In this document: in pieces, positions 47,301 to 55,626 of the stretch | Position numbering within the stretch: the first letter of the stretch is position 1 | How the letters are laid out: each line of letters opens with the position of its first letter | Assembly (NCBI GenBank): GCA_025359105.1 | Contig: JANYHK010000120.1 | Location: 87,811-151,810, forward strand | Direction: 5' to 3' | Origin: Myxococcales bacterium | Lineage (GTDB): Bacteria > Myxococcota_A > Polyangia > Polyangiales > Polyangiaceae | DNA: 64,000 nucleotides | The notes under the pieces: generated by a model | What the model saw: only the letters and a program-made list of their open reading frames with translations | Told to the model about the DNA's origin: nothing | Databases searched by the model: none | Made by a program: the position numbers and the translations under genes

Positions 47301-50300
47301 TGGCTCGAAAAGGAGCGCGACGTGGAGACGTGCGCCATCGAATCGAAGGCCGAGGCGGCGCGCTGCAAGCTCAAGACGAAGGACGGTGGAAACTACCGCG
47401 TGTCGGCGACCGTGACCGACTCCATCGGGCGGAGGAGCGTCACCGAGATGCGCGTGTGGGTCCTGTCCGACCGCATGCCGCCGTCGCGCGAGCTCGCCGC
47501 GGGGAGCGTGAGGCTCGTGACCGACAAGGAGGAGTACCAGCCGGGGGAGACCGCGGAGGTGCTCGTCCTCGCGCCGTTCGCTCCCGCCGAGGGCGTGCTG
47601 AGCGTGCGGCGTCAGGGCATCGTGAAGCTCGAGCGCTTCCGCATGGCGACGAGCGCGCAGACGATCAGCGTGAAGGTGGAGCGGGATTGGCTGCCGGGCG
47701 CCGCCCTCCGCGTGGACCTCGTCGGCGCCGAGGCCCGCGCGAACGAGGCCGGCGAGCCCGACCCTGCGCTCCCCAAGAAGCCGGCGTTCGCCACCGGCGC
47801 GACCCGCCTCGCGATCCCGCCGAAGGAGCGCGCGATCACGCTCGTCGTGCAGCCGCGCGAGAAGGCCGTCGAGCCGGGCGGAAGCACGACGATCGACGTG
47901 GACGCCAAGGACGCGCAGGGCAGGCCGGCGGCGGGCACCCAGCTCGCCCTCGTGGTCGTCGACGAGGCGGTCCTCGCGCTCTCCGGCTACAAAGTGCCCG
48001 ATCCGTTGGGTGTATTTTACACGCAAAGGCCGGACGGCGCGCGCGAGATCGTGCTGCGCGATCGCGTGCTCGTCGCCAAGCCGCAGGAGATGTTGCGTCG
48101 GATCACCGTCGAGTCGAACAACCTGCGGATCATGCAGCCAGGCGCCGGCGGCGGGGGGATGCGCGCGCTCGCAAAACCGGCGGCTCCCGCGCCTGCCGCG
48201 ACCGCGACCGCCGCGGCGAGCGCCGCCCCCATGCAGCTCCAGCTCGGCGACTTTGGCGCCGCCCGCGAAGAGAAGGGCAGCAAAAACAAGGAGGGCCAGG
48301 CCACCACGCCCATGGCCATGCGCACGGACTTCGCCGCGCTCGCCGCGTTCGTACCCAGGGTGACCACCGACGCGAGCGGTCGCGCCGCCGTTCCGGTGAA
48401 GCTGCCCGACAGCCTGACGCGCTACCGCATCATGGCGATCGCCGTGCAAGGGGAGAACCGCTTCGGCAACGGCGAGTCGACGGTCACGGCGCGCTTGCCG
48501 CTCATGGTTCGTCCGTCGCCGCCGCGCTTCCTCAACTTCGGCGACAAGTTCGAGATGCCGATCGTCGTGCAGAACCAGACCGACGCGGCCATGGAGGTCG
48601 ACGTGGCGATGCGCGCCGTGAACGCCACCGTCGTGGGCGTCGGCCGGCGCGTGAAGGTGCCCGCCAACGATCGCGTCGAGGTCCGCATCGCGGCCGCGGC
48701 CGCCAAGGCTGGCACGGCGAAGTTTCAGATCGGGGTAGCGTCCGGCCGTTTCAGCGACGCCAATCAGCTCGACCTCACTGTGTGGACGCCCGCGACGACC
48801 GAGGCCTTCGCCACCTATGGCACCATCGACGATGGCGCGATCGCGCAACCGGTGAAGATGCCAGCCGACGTGGTGCCGCAGTTCGGCGGCCTCGAGATCA
48901 CGACGTCGTCGACCGCGCTCCAGGCGCTCACCGACGCGGTCCTCTACCTCGTGCACTACCCCTTCGAGTGCAACGAGCAGATCTCCTCGCGCGTCGTCTC
49001 GATCGCGGCGCTGAAGGACGTGCTCGGCGCGTTCAAGACGAAGGACATGCCGTCGCCCGAGGCGCTCCTCGCGAGCGAAAGGAAGGACATCGAGCGGCTG
49101 AAGTCACGTCAGTCGTGGTCGGGCGGCTGGGGCTTCTGGCCGGGTGCGGAGGCGCACCCGTACGTGAGCGTGCACGTCGCGCATGCGCTCGTTCGGGCGA
49201 AGGACAAGGGCTTCGACGTCGACGCGCAGGTGCTCGCGCGCTCGCAGAGCTACCTCCGCGGCGTCGAGGGGCAGATCCCCGCCTGGTGGCCGGACGACGC
49301 GCGGCGCGCGCTCATCGCCTACGCCCTCAACGTGCGGTGGCGCATGAAGGACGTGGACCGCGGCCGCGCCAAGACTCTCCTCGCCGAGGCGGGCGGCGCC
49401 GACAAGCTACCCCTCGAAGCGCTGGGGTGGATCCTCCCGATCGTCGCCGCTGACCCCTCGGCGGCGGGTGAGCTGGCGCAGATCAGGAAGCACCTCGCCA
49501 ACCGCGTCACCGAGACGGCGGGCGCGGCCCACTTCATCGGCTCGTACAAGGACGCCGACTACCTGATCCTCAACTCCGACCGCCGCGCTGACGGCGTGCT
49601 CCTCGACGCGCTCATCGGCGATCAGCCGCAGAGCGACGTGATCCCCAAGATCGTCACGGGGCTGCTCGCCCACCGGAAGGCCGGCCACTGGGCGAACACC
49701 CAGGAGAACGCGTTCGTCCTGCTCGCGCTCGATCGCTACTTCAACACCTACGAGAAGACGACGCCGGACTTCGTCGCGCGGGCGTGGCTCGGCGACAGGT
49801 ACGCCGGCGAGCACGTTTTCAAGGGCCGGACCACCGAGCGCCACCAGGTGAACGTCCCGATGCGGCAGCTCGCGGATTTTCCGAAGGGGGCGAACCTCAC
49901 GCTGCAGAAGGACGGCCCGGGGCGCATGTATTACCGCATCGGGATGCAGTACGCGCCGAGCGATCTGCGGCCGCCGCCGATGGACCGCGGCTTCGTCGTC
50001 ACGCGGAGCTACGAGGGCGTCGACGACGCGAAGGACGTTCGCCAGGACGACAAGGGCGTCTGGCACGTGAAGAGCGGCGCGAAGGTGCGCGTGCGCGTCG
50101 GCATGGTCGCGCCCGCCCGTCGCTACCACGTCGCGCTCGTCGATCCGCTTCCCGCGGGCTTCGAGCCGATGAACCCGGCGCTCGCCGTGTCGGGCCCGAT
50201 CCCGCAGGATCCGAAGGCCGCCAAATCGCCGTACTGGTGGTGGCGCGGCACCTGGTACGAGCACCAGAACCTGCGCGACGAGCGCGTGGAGGCGTTCGCG

Positions 50301-50450
50301 TCGCTCCTCTGGGAGGGCGTCTACGACTACACGTACGTCGCGCGCGCGACGACGCCGGGCGACTTCGTCGTCGCGCCGCCGAAGGCCGAGGAGATGTACA
50401 GCCCGGAGACGTTCGGCCGTGGCGCAGGGGATCGGGTCGTCGTGGAATAG
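44364..50450 (+). CDS. bacterial alpha-2-macroglobulin, thioester type, lipoprotein
   Basis: 2028 residues from the ATG at 44364 with GGAGG upstream. A signal ends LSLGC, a lipobox. Many macroglobulin-type beta-sandwich (MG) domains follow, with Ala/Pro/Gly-rich inserts near 1270-1320. The thioester motif CNEQ, in PFECNEQ, has Cys at about residue 1536, within an alpha/alpha-toroid domain. Thioester macroglobulins trap proteases attacking the periplasm. E. coli YfhM has about 1650 residues and a pbpC partner; this one is longer and no penicillin-binding protein gene is adjacent. MoxR and vWA genes follow within 26 bases. Confidence 0.9.
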   Translation: MNRPVAPFPLVGLVAFALSLGCPGQKPPALGRAGAGDGGSRVTSFKTSKSGVGFRLSNAEEDDAQDRPAVAPSTALSAADTQKVLARLPPLVAGPDDDQDFALRDKSMPAPRTGKTVTESFPPPAGGPPSVAPSAGALTVVRHSPEGNVDLAPFLSVTFSQPLVAVTSHAELAKIAPPVKLTPQPPGEWRWLGTQTVVFQPEKRFPMATDFSVEIPAGTKAASGASLGAAERWTFSTPTAKLVQQFPQSGPVDLEPIVFCDFDQEIDPQAVLASIKLSVATGSSGAPVAVRMATESEVESDKLARPLAAKAQPKRWLAFRAAEKLTPATSYLVRVGPGTPSAEGPKRTTTEQVFGFHTYGPLRLETATCGWGDRCVPLQPFNVRMSNPIDPKKFDKAMVQVTPELAGMKVSIGNNYLTIEGRTKGRTRYKIKVAAAIADTFGQTMGKDAEAAIDVGPAEPNLFREQAEMSVLDPASTATLPVYSVNEPQLRVRLYAVRPEDWIAYEKYRANWDHEAKETTPPGRLVQNTVIAPQGAADELTETLVPLQAALGKTGLGQVIAIVEPTHAPRKDWGRQWVRTWVQVTKLGLDAFIDQDQIVGWTTVLGTGAPVADVEVGVVKGGSAKSGADGLARIELTGAAGDLLYAKQGPDTVILPERYGSIGGLRRIEAGADISQWLVFDDRHMYRPGEEPRVKGWVRRQGQRRGGDLGMTPDVGKKVAWTVHDSRGAEVTKGKTELDDAGGFDFTFKVPSNANLGQAQVELSIEESTLLGASHYHALSFEEFRRPEFEVNAQTTSGPHVVGDHAVATVAATYYAGGGLPNADVNWTVHGTPGHFTPPNRSEYAFGPESQPFHGFGRGGGGGRGSEAPPAETWTAKTSSSGAHRLRIDFDALEKPGPMSIQLDASVTDVNRQAWSAHASLLVHPADVYVGLKRPRGFVRAGDTLEIDTIVSDLDGKLVAGQKLTLKSARLDWEQEGTEWLEKERDVETCAIESKAEAARCKLKTKDGGNYRVSATVTDSIGRRSVTEMRVWVLSDRMPPSRELAAGSVRLVTDKEEYQPGETAEVLVLAPFAPAEGVLSVRRQGIVKLERFRMATSAQTISVKVERDWLPGAALRVDLVGAEARANEAGEPDPALPKKPAFATGATRLAIPPKERAITLVVQPREKAVEPGGSTTIDVDAKDAQGRPAAGTQLALVVVDEAVLALSGYKVPDPLGVFYTQRPDGAREIVLRDRVLVAKPQEMLRRITVESNNLRIMQPGAGGGGMRALAKPAAPAPAATATAAASAAPMQLQLGDFGAAREEKGSKNKEGQATTPMAMRTDFAALAAFVPRVTTDASGRAAVPVKLPDSLTRYRIMAIAVQGENRFGNGESTVTARLPLMVRPSPPRFLNFGDKFEMPIVVQNQTDAAMEVDVAMRAVNATVVGVGRRVKVPANDRVEVRIAAAAAKAGTAKFQIGVASGRFSDANQLDLTVWTPATTEAFATYGTIDDGAIAQPVKMPADVVPQFGGLEITTSSTALQALTDAVLYLVHYPFECNEQISSRVVSIAALKDVLGAFKTKDMPSPEALLASERKDIERLKSRQSWSGGWGFWPGAEAHPYVSVHVAHALVRAKDKGFDVDAQVLARSQSYLRGVEGQIPAWWPDDARRALIAYALNVRWRMKDVDRGRAKTLLAEAGGADKLPLEALGWILPIVAADPSAAGELAQIRKHLANRVTETAGAAHFIGSYKDADYLILNSDRRADGVLLDALIGDQPQSDVIPKIVTGLLAHRKAGHWANTQENAFVLLALDRYFNTYEKTTPDFVARAWLGDRYAGEHVFKGRTTERHQVNVPMRQLADFPKGANLTLQKDGPGRMYYRIGMQYAPSDLRPPPMDRGFVVTRSYEGVDDAKDVRQDDKGVWHVKSGAKVRVRVGMVAPARRYHVALVDPLPAGFEPMNPALAVSGPIPQDPKAAKSPYWWWRGTWYEHQNLRDERVEAFASLLWEGVYDYTYVARATTPGDFVVAPPKAEEMYSPETFGRGAGDRVVVE

Positions 50451-50475
50451 CTGCCGGCGTGGTAGTCAAAGGGAC

Positions 50476-51801
50476 GTGGCGCAAACACCCAAATCCACGT
50501 CCAGCGACGGTCTGCGATCGCTGGCGATCCCCGTCGGGCCGCGGCTCGAGAAGGTGCTCACGGTCGCGTACCGCGCGCGCCGCGCCGTGCTCCTCGAGGG
50601 GCCTACCGGGGTCGGCAAGAGCGAGATCGTCCGCCGCGTCGCCGAGCGCCTCGGGATCGCGACGACCATCCTCGATCTGAGCCTGCTCGAGCCGCCCGAT
50701 CTCGTGGGCCTGCCGATCGTGAAGGAAGGGCGCACCGAGTACGCGCTTCCCAGCGTCCTGCCTCGCGACGGCGCCGGCATCCTGATGCTCGAGGAGCTGA
50801 ACCGTGCGGAGCGCTACATCCAGCAGCCGGCGCTCCAGCTCCTGTCCGCGCGCCGCCTGCACGAGTACGAGCTGCCGGCGGGGTGGGTCTGCGTCGCGAC
50901 GGTGAACCCGCAGACCGCCGAGTACCACGTGACCGCGCTCGACAAGGCGCTGCGCGCGCGGTTCCTGCAGGTGAGCGTGCGTGCCGATCGCGCGTCGTGG
51001 CTCGCGTGGGCGCAGACGCAGAACCTCCACCCCGGCATCCTGGCGCTCGCGCACACGCACGAACGCCTCCTCGACGACGTGCCGCCGCGCACGTGGACGT
51101 ATGCCTCGGAGCTCCTCCAGGCGTTCACGCCTGCGGAGCTCGCGGACGGCGCGCTCCTCCGCGACGCGCTCGGCGGGTACCTCCCGCCCGCCTGGGTCGA
51201 GTCGCTCCTGGCCGGGCAAGGCGCGTGGGGCTCCCGTCTCGCCTTCGACGTGCGCGAGCTCCTCGCGACGTACGCGGCGGGCACCCCCCGCGCGAAGGAG
51301 ATCGCCGGGTACCGCGAGCAAGGCAAGACGGATAGGCTGGACGAGATCGTCGCGCGCCTCGTGCCGCTCCTCTCCGGCCCCGAGGCCGGCGTCCTCGCCG
51401 CGCAGCGCCAGCTCACCCTCGCGTCGTTCGAGGCGCTGATCGCCGATCTCCCTGGCGATCAGCGCGAGCGCCTGCAGGACGCGCTCGGCGGCAACGTCAC
51501 CGCAGGCGCGCTCGTCGACGTCGCGCCGACCGAGCTCGTCGCCGGATTTCCCGGGAGCGCCGCGGAGAAGAAGCTCGCGGCCTGGCGCGCCGATCCGAAC
51601 AAGCGCCACCGCATCTCGCTCGCGGTCACGGCGCTGCGCTCGTTCCTCGAGGAGCCGTCGCGCCTCCCCGAGCTCAAGCGGAGCAACGTGACGCGTCAGT
51701 GCCTGGGCCACCTCCTGGTGCAGCTCCCCGAGAAGGACGGGCTCGCGCTCGTCGACACGCTCAAGCGCATCGGCATCACCCCGGTGCGGCCCGGCTCGTG
51801 A
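50476..51801 (+). CDS. MoxR-family AAA+ ATPase
   Basis: 441 residues from a GTG at 50476. The AAA+ core has Walker A (LEGPTGVGKSE, about 40-50), Walker B (ILMLEELNRA), and a sensor segment CVATVNPQT, as in AAA_5/MoxR proteins. A long helical C-terminal half follows. MoxR ATPases act as chaperones that remodel or insert metal into partner proteins, typically with a vWA protein; here the vWA/zincin gene overlaps its stop. It is on the same strand as the macroglobulin, 25 bases after it. Confidence 0.87.
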   Translation: MAQTPKSTSSDGLRSLAIPVGPRLEKVLTVAYRARRAVLLEGPTGVGKSEIVRRVAERLGIATTILDLSLLEPPDLVGLPIVKEGRTEYALPSVLPRDGAGILMLEELNRAERYIQQPALQLLSARRLHEYELPAGWVCVATVNPQTAEYHVTALDKALRARFLQVSVRADRASWLAWAQTQNLHPGILALAHTHERLLDDVPPRTWTYASELLQAFTPAELADGALLRDALGGYLPPAWVESLLAGQGAWGSRLAFDVRELLATYAAGTPRAKEIAGYREQGKTDRLDEIVARLVPLLSGPEAGVLAAQRQLTLASFEALIADLPGDQRERLQDALGGNVTAGALVDVAPTELVAGFPGSAAEKKLAAWRADPNKRHRISLAVTALRSFLEEPSRLPELKRSNVTRQCLGHLLVQLPEKDGLALVDTLKRIGITPVRPGS

Positions 51802-53093
51802 ACGTGACGCAGACGACGCAGGCGAGCCCGAGCGAGCTCGAGGCGTGGCTCGCGGCGTTCGTGCGCGATCCGGGGTTCCTCGAAGCGTACCCCTACTACG
51901 CGGCGATCCTCGCGAAGCTCACCCCCGTCGCCGATCCGTCGGTCACGCGCATGGCGGTGTCGCTCCACGACGGGCGGTTTTACCTGCACGTCAACGTCGA
52001 CGCGTTCATGCGCGAGCCCCAGTACCTGCGCGGCGTGCTCCTGCACGAGGTGCATCACGTCGTCCTCGGGCACCTCGCGCACCCGAAGTTCGCCGAGGTC
52101 GAAGAGCCCGAGCTCATGGACCTGGCGATCGAGATGTCGGCGAACGAGTACATCGAGGAGGAGCTCCCGCCGGCGGTCACCTGGCGTGCCTACGCGGCGG
52201 TCGGAATGCGCGCGCATCAGAGCACGCGCGAACGCTACGACCTCCTGGTCCGCCACCTCGCGGGCACGGGCTCACGGCCTCGGCCGGGAGCGGGCGAGGC
52301 GTCGGCTGCGACGCTCGACGACCACCGCTTCCTGGGGCGCGGCGAGGCCTCGCCCGGCGGTGTCGCGCAGACCTCGCTGCTCATCGGGCGCGCCGTGAAG
52401 GACGCAAAGGCGAAACCGAACGCCGGCGGCAAGGACGACTCCGACGACGGCGACGGCGACGAGAAGAACGATCCGCGCGAATCGCGGCGATTTCTCGTGG
52501 CGGGTCGCACGCCGGAGCGACTCGTCGAAGAGCTCTCGGAGACGACGCGCGCCCCCGACGACGTCATGGACTGGCGCGCCGCGCTGAGGATGTTCGTCGC
52601 GCGCGCGCGGGCGCCGGTGCACACCTGGTCGCGCCCGAGCCGCCGATTCCCGAGCCGGATCTTCGAGGTCCCCGGCCGCACGTGGGCGCCGCGACGCACC
52701 GAGGACCCGCGCCTGCTCGTCGCCGTCGATACGTCGCTCAGCATGACCAAGCAGGAGCTCGAGCAGATCGCGCGACAGCTCGTCGTCCTGTCGGAGCGCG
52801 CCCACGTCACCATCGCGGAGTGCGACGTGTCGATCGCGCGCATCTACCCGTTCGCGGGGCGCATCGACAACGTCGTCGGTCGGGGCGGCACGGATTTGCG
52901 CCCCGTCTTCGCGCCCGCGGTGCTCGGCGCGCACGACGTCGACGGCGTCGTGTACTTCACCGACGGCGAGGGGCCGTTCCCGAAGGAGCCCGCGCCGGTC
53001 CCGACGCTGTGGGTGCTGACCAAGCCGCTGGCGTTTCGCTGCCCGTGGGGCGAGCGGGCGTCGTTGCGCGGCGCGGATGGCGCCAGGCAATGA
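51798..53093 (+). CDS. vWA-like protein with zincin metallopeptidase-like N-terminus
   Basis: 431 residues from a GTG at 51798 overlapping the MoxR stop. N-terminal part (about 50-130) has LLHEVHHVVLGH, an HExxH zinc site, in the style of DUF2201-type putative metallopeptidases. A Gly/Asp/Lys-rich linker (about 155-230) is followed by a von Willebrand A domain from about 310, with VAVDTSLSMTKQEL, the DxSxS metal site, and later YFTDGEG. It should be the substrate or adaptor partner of the MoxR ATPase. Function of such pairs remains poorly known. Confidence 0.82.
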   Translation: MNVTQTTQASPSELEAWLAAFVRDPGFLEAYPYYAAILAKLTPVADPSVTRMAVSLHDGRFYLHVNVDAFMREPQYLRGVLLHEVHHVVLGHLAHPKFAEVEEPELMDLAIEMSANEYIEEELPPAVTWRAYAAVGMRAHQSTRERYDLLVRHLAGTGSRPRPGAGEASAATLDDHRFLGRGEASPGGVAQTSLLIGRAVKDAKAKPNAGGKDDSDDGDGDEKNDPRESRRFLVAGRTPERLVEELSETTRAPDDVMDWRAALRMFVARARAPVHTWSRPSRRFPSRIFEVPGRTWAPRRTEDPRLLVAVDTSLSMTKQELEQIARQLVVLSERAHVTIAECDVSIARIYPFAGRIDNVVGRGGTDLRPVFAPAVLGAHDVDGVVYFTDGEGPFPKEPAPVPTLWVLTKPLAFRCPWGERASLRGADGARQ

Positions 53094-53111
53094 GGCGTAG
53101 TCGTAGCCCGC

Positions 53112-53696
53112 TCAGGGCACGAACCACGTCGTCCCGACCGAGACCGCGCCGCCCGCGAACGGCGGCATACGTGCGCGCCCGAGCTCGTCGCCGAGGCACG
53201 CGACGCCGTCGGGCGAGATGCCGGCCGGCGCGTCGATGGTCACCGAGGCGGCGCTGCCGTCGGGCGCGAAGACGACCGTGGCGTGGCCGTAGCCGTGCGG
53301 AACGCCGCGCCGCGAGCACGACGCGACGTCGCGTGTGGACAGCGCGGCGCGTGCGGCGGCCGGATCGAGCGGCGCCGGTGCGCCCGGTGTCGACGAGGTC
53401 GCGGCTCCGGCAGGCGATGCGGCAGGCGCCATGAAGACGTGGGTGGGCACCGGCGCACGCCTGAGCACGGGCGGCGGCGGGGCGGGCTCCGGCTGCGGCA
53501 CCGGTACCACCTCGACGACGACGGGCTCCGGCTGGCGCTCGACGGCTGCCACGAGCTGGGCGACGCCTGCGGCGAGCTCGATCACGGCGATGACCGCGCT
53601 CGCACCGCCGCCGCCGTAGTGCATGTGGTGGTGATGCCCGTAGCCTGCGCACGAGGGCAGGAGCAGTAACGCAGGAAGAGAAAGCCAACGTCGCAT
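53112..53696 (-). CDS. lipoprotein with TonB-like C-terminal domain
   Basis: 194 residues from the ATG at 53696 with GGAGG upstream. A lipobox (LPSCAG) is followed by a His-rich stretch (GYGHHHHMHYGGGG), a hydrophobic helix, a Pro/Ala/Glu-rich linker, and a C-terminal segment (about 125-194) with HATVVFAPDGSAASVTID and TWFVP, like TonB/AgmX-type domains common in myxobacteria. The His cluster might bind metal. It converges with the vWA gene and is divergent from cysK. Confidence 0.68.
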   Translation of the reverse strand: MRRWLSLPALLLLPSCAGYGHHHHMHYGGGGASAVIAVIELAAGVAQLVAAVERQPEPVVVEVVPVPQPEPAPPPPVLRRAPVPTHVFMAPAASPAGAATSSTPGAPAPLDPAAARAALSTRDVASCSRRGVPHGYGHATVVFAPDGSAASVTIDAPAGISPDGVACLGDELGRARMPPFAGGAVSVGTTWFVP

Positions 53697-53932
53697 CGCG
53701 ACCTCCTCCCCGCTCCCTATCAAGACCCATGCCCATTGCGTTGGCCCAGCCGTTCGCGCACTTGGCCTCGCTGGGCCGTGGCACGTCGTCGCATGGGGGC
53801 GCGGCAGGGATCCGGCGGTGCGGCAAGGCGCCTCGCGCTCGCGCATCTCACGTGCGACGATTGGGCGGGCGGGCGCTATGCTCGCCAGCTCCTCGTGCCG
53901 CCGCGCACCGGGTGCAGGAAAGGGAGGGACTC

Positions 53933-54976
53933 GTGCCCAGATTCGCGAACATCGTGGAGACCATCGGCCGCACGCCCGTCGTGCGCATCAACCGGCTCGC
54001 GCCGTCACACGTCGAGCTCTACGTGAAGATCGAGGCGTTCAATCCGCTAGGCTCCGTGAAAGATCGCCTGGCCATGGGGATCATCGAAGCCGCCGAGGCC
54101 TCGGGTGAGCTCAAGCCCGGGCAGACCGTGATCGAGGCCACCAGCGGCAACACCGGCATCGGCCTGGCCATGGTGTGCGCGCAGCGGGGCTACCCCCTCG
54201 TCGTCACGATGGCGGAGAGCTTCAGCATCGAGCGCCGCAAGCTCATGCGCTTTCTGGGCGCGAAGGTGATCGTCACTCCGGCGTCGCTCCGGGCGACCGG
54301 CATGGTCGACAAGACGAAGGAGCTCGCGAAAAAGCACGGGTGGTTCTTCGCGCGTCAGTTCGAGAACCCGGCCAACCCCGACGTTCATTCCCGCACGACG
54401 GCGCGCGAGATCCTCGCAGACTTCGCCGACAAGCCGCTCGACTACTGGGTGACCGGCTATGGCACCGGCGGCACGCTGCAAGGCGTCGGACGCGTCCTCG
54501 CGAAGGAGAGCCCCAGGACCAAGATCGTCGTCTGCGAGCCAGAGACCGCGCAGCTCCTGGGCAGCAAGACGGCGCAGGCGCGCAATCCGGACGGCACCCC
54601 CTCGGCCGGCCACCCCGCGTGGTCCCCGCACCCGATGCAAGGGTGGACCCCGGACTTCATCCCGAAGATCACCGGCGACGCGGTGGACATGAAGATGATC
54701 GATCGCATCCTCCCCATCTCGGGTCCCGAGGCGCTCCGGTGCAGCCAGGAGCTCGCGACGAAGGAAGGCATCTTCGTCGGCATCTCGTCGGGCGGCTCGT
54801 TCGCGTGCGCGCTCACGGTCGCCAAGGACGCGCCAAAGGGCTCCACCATCCTGTGCATGCTGCCCGACACCGGCGAGCGCTACCTGAGCACGCCCCTCTT
54901 CGAGAACATCGCCGTCGACATGACCGAAGAGGAGCAGACGATCTTCCGCTCCACGCCCCTCGGCGTACCGGCCTGA
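53933..54976 (+). CDS. cysK: cysteine synthase (O-acetylserine sulfhydrylase)
   Basis: 347 residues from a GTG at 53933 preceded by AGGGAGGGA. PLP-dependent enzyme making cysteine from O-acetylserine and sulfide. The PLP Lys is in NPLGSVKDR; the substrate loop is EATSGNTGIG; the phosphate loop is GYGTGGTLQGVG; the late Ser is in GISSGGSFA. An insertion around residues 205-228 (QARNPDGTPSAGHPAWSPHP) makes it longer than typical CysK (about 315-325). Cystathionine beta-synthase activity cannot be excluded, but no CBS domain is present. Confidence 0.88.
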   Translation: MPRFANIVETIGRTPVVRINRLAPSHVELYVKIEAFNPLGSVKDRLAMGIIEAAEASGELKPGQTVIEATSGNTGIGLAMVCAQRGYPLVVTMAESFSIERRKLMRFLGAKVIVTPASLRATGMVDKTKELAKKHGWFFARQFENPANPDVHSRTTAREILADFADKPLDYWVTGYGTGGTLQGVGRVLAKESPRTKIVVCEPETAQLLGSKTAQARNPDGTPSAGHPAWSPHPMQGWTPDFIPKITGDAVDMKMIDRILPISGPEALRCSQELATKEGIFVGISSGGSFACALTVAKDAPKGSTILCMLPDTGERYLSTPLFENIAVDMTEEEQTIFRSTPLGVPA

Positions 54977-54998
54977 CCGCCAAGTCGCAGTCCGTAGG

Positions 54999-55508
54999 TC
55001 AATCCGCGCACGAGAGCGCGCAGCTGACATAGGCGTGGCACGACGTCGAGCACTGCGTCCATGAAGGATCCGCGGGGCAGTCGTTGGCGAGCGACTGTTT
55101 CACGCAGGCGATGCACGGGCTCTGTGGCGGCGTGTTGGCCTGGCACGTGCTCGCCTTGCACGACGCGCTGCACGACGTGCACATGCAGTTGAAGCCGACC
55201 AGATCCAGCTCGGATTTTCCGCCGGGGTATTTGGTCGCGCAGCAGCTGACGCACGCGTTGCCGGTCGCCGCCTGGTGGCACTCGGCGTTCGCGTCGCTCG
55301 TCGGCGCGTCGGAGGGGGCGTCGCGCGACGCGGAGTCTCGCGCGCCGGCGTCGTTCGTGCTGGCGTCGTTCGTGCTGCCGTCGATGCGGACGCCCGTGTC
55401 GGCGCCGCTGTCGTCGCTGCCAACCGCGCCGGTGGAACCGCCGCACGCGACAGGCGAGAACGAGATCGCAAGAGCAAGAGCCAGAGCAAGAGGACCGTGT
55501 TGGATCAT
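54999..55508 (-). CDS. Cys-rich lipoprotein
   Basis: 169 residues from the ATG at 55508. A signal ends in a lipobox (PVACGG), then an Asp/Ala/Ser/Thr-rich linker (to about 75), then a compact domain with about fourteen Cys, including CVSCCATK, CMCTSCSASC and CSTSCHAY. The spacing suggests disulfide pairs in a small extracellular domain. No family recognised. It converges on cysK with a 22-base gap. Confidence 0.62.
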   Translation of the reverse strand: MIQHGPLALALALAISFSPVACGGSTGAVGSDDSGADTGVRIDGSTNDASTNDAGARDSASRDAPSDAPTSDANAECHQAATGNACVSCCATKYPGGKSELDLVGFNCMCTSCSASCKASTCQANTPPQSPCIACVKQSLANDCPADPSWTQCSTSCHAYVSCALSCAD

Positions 55509-55626
55509 TTCCCCGTGCCCAAGCAAGGCGCGGGCCACACGGGTAGAACGCGGGGCGGACGAAGCCTAGGCCCGCGGGTTACCGCGTCAGTTACCATCAC
55601 CGGGCTCGTCGCGGCCCCCATGGCTC

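Noticed and set aside
46539..48956. 805-codon antisense frame within the macroglobulin gene
   Set aside because: His/Arg/Leu/Gly-rich with no domain features; it mirrors codon bias of the sense gene.
44426..49453. Very long open frame (1675 codons) in another frame of the macroglobulin gene
   Set aside because: Arg/Gly/Ala-rich translation typical of GC-rich shadow frames, while the overlapping frame has a signal peptide, MG domains and a thioester motif.
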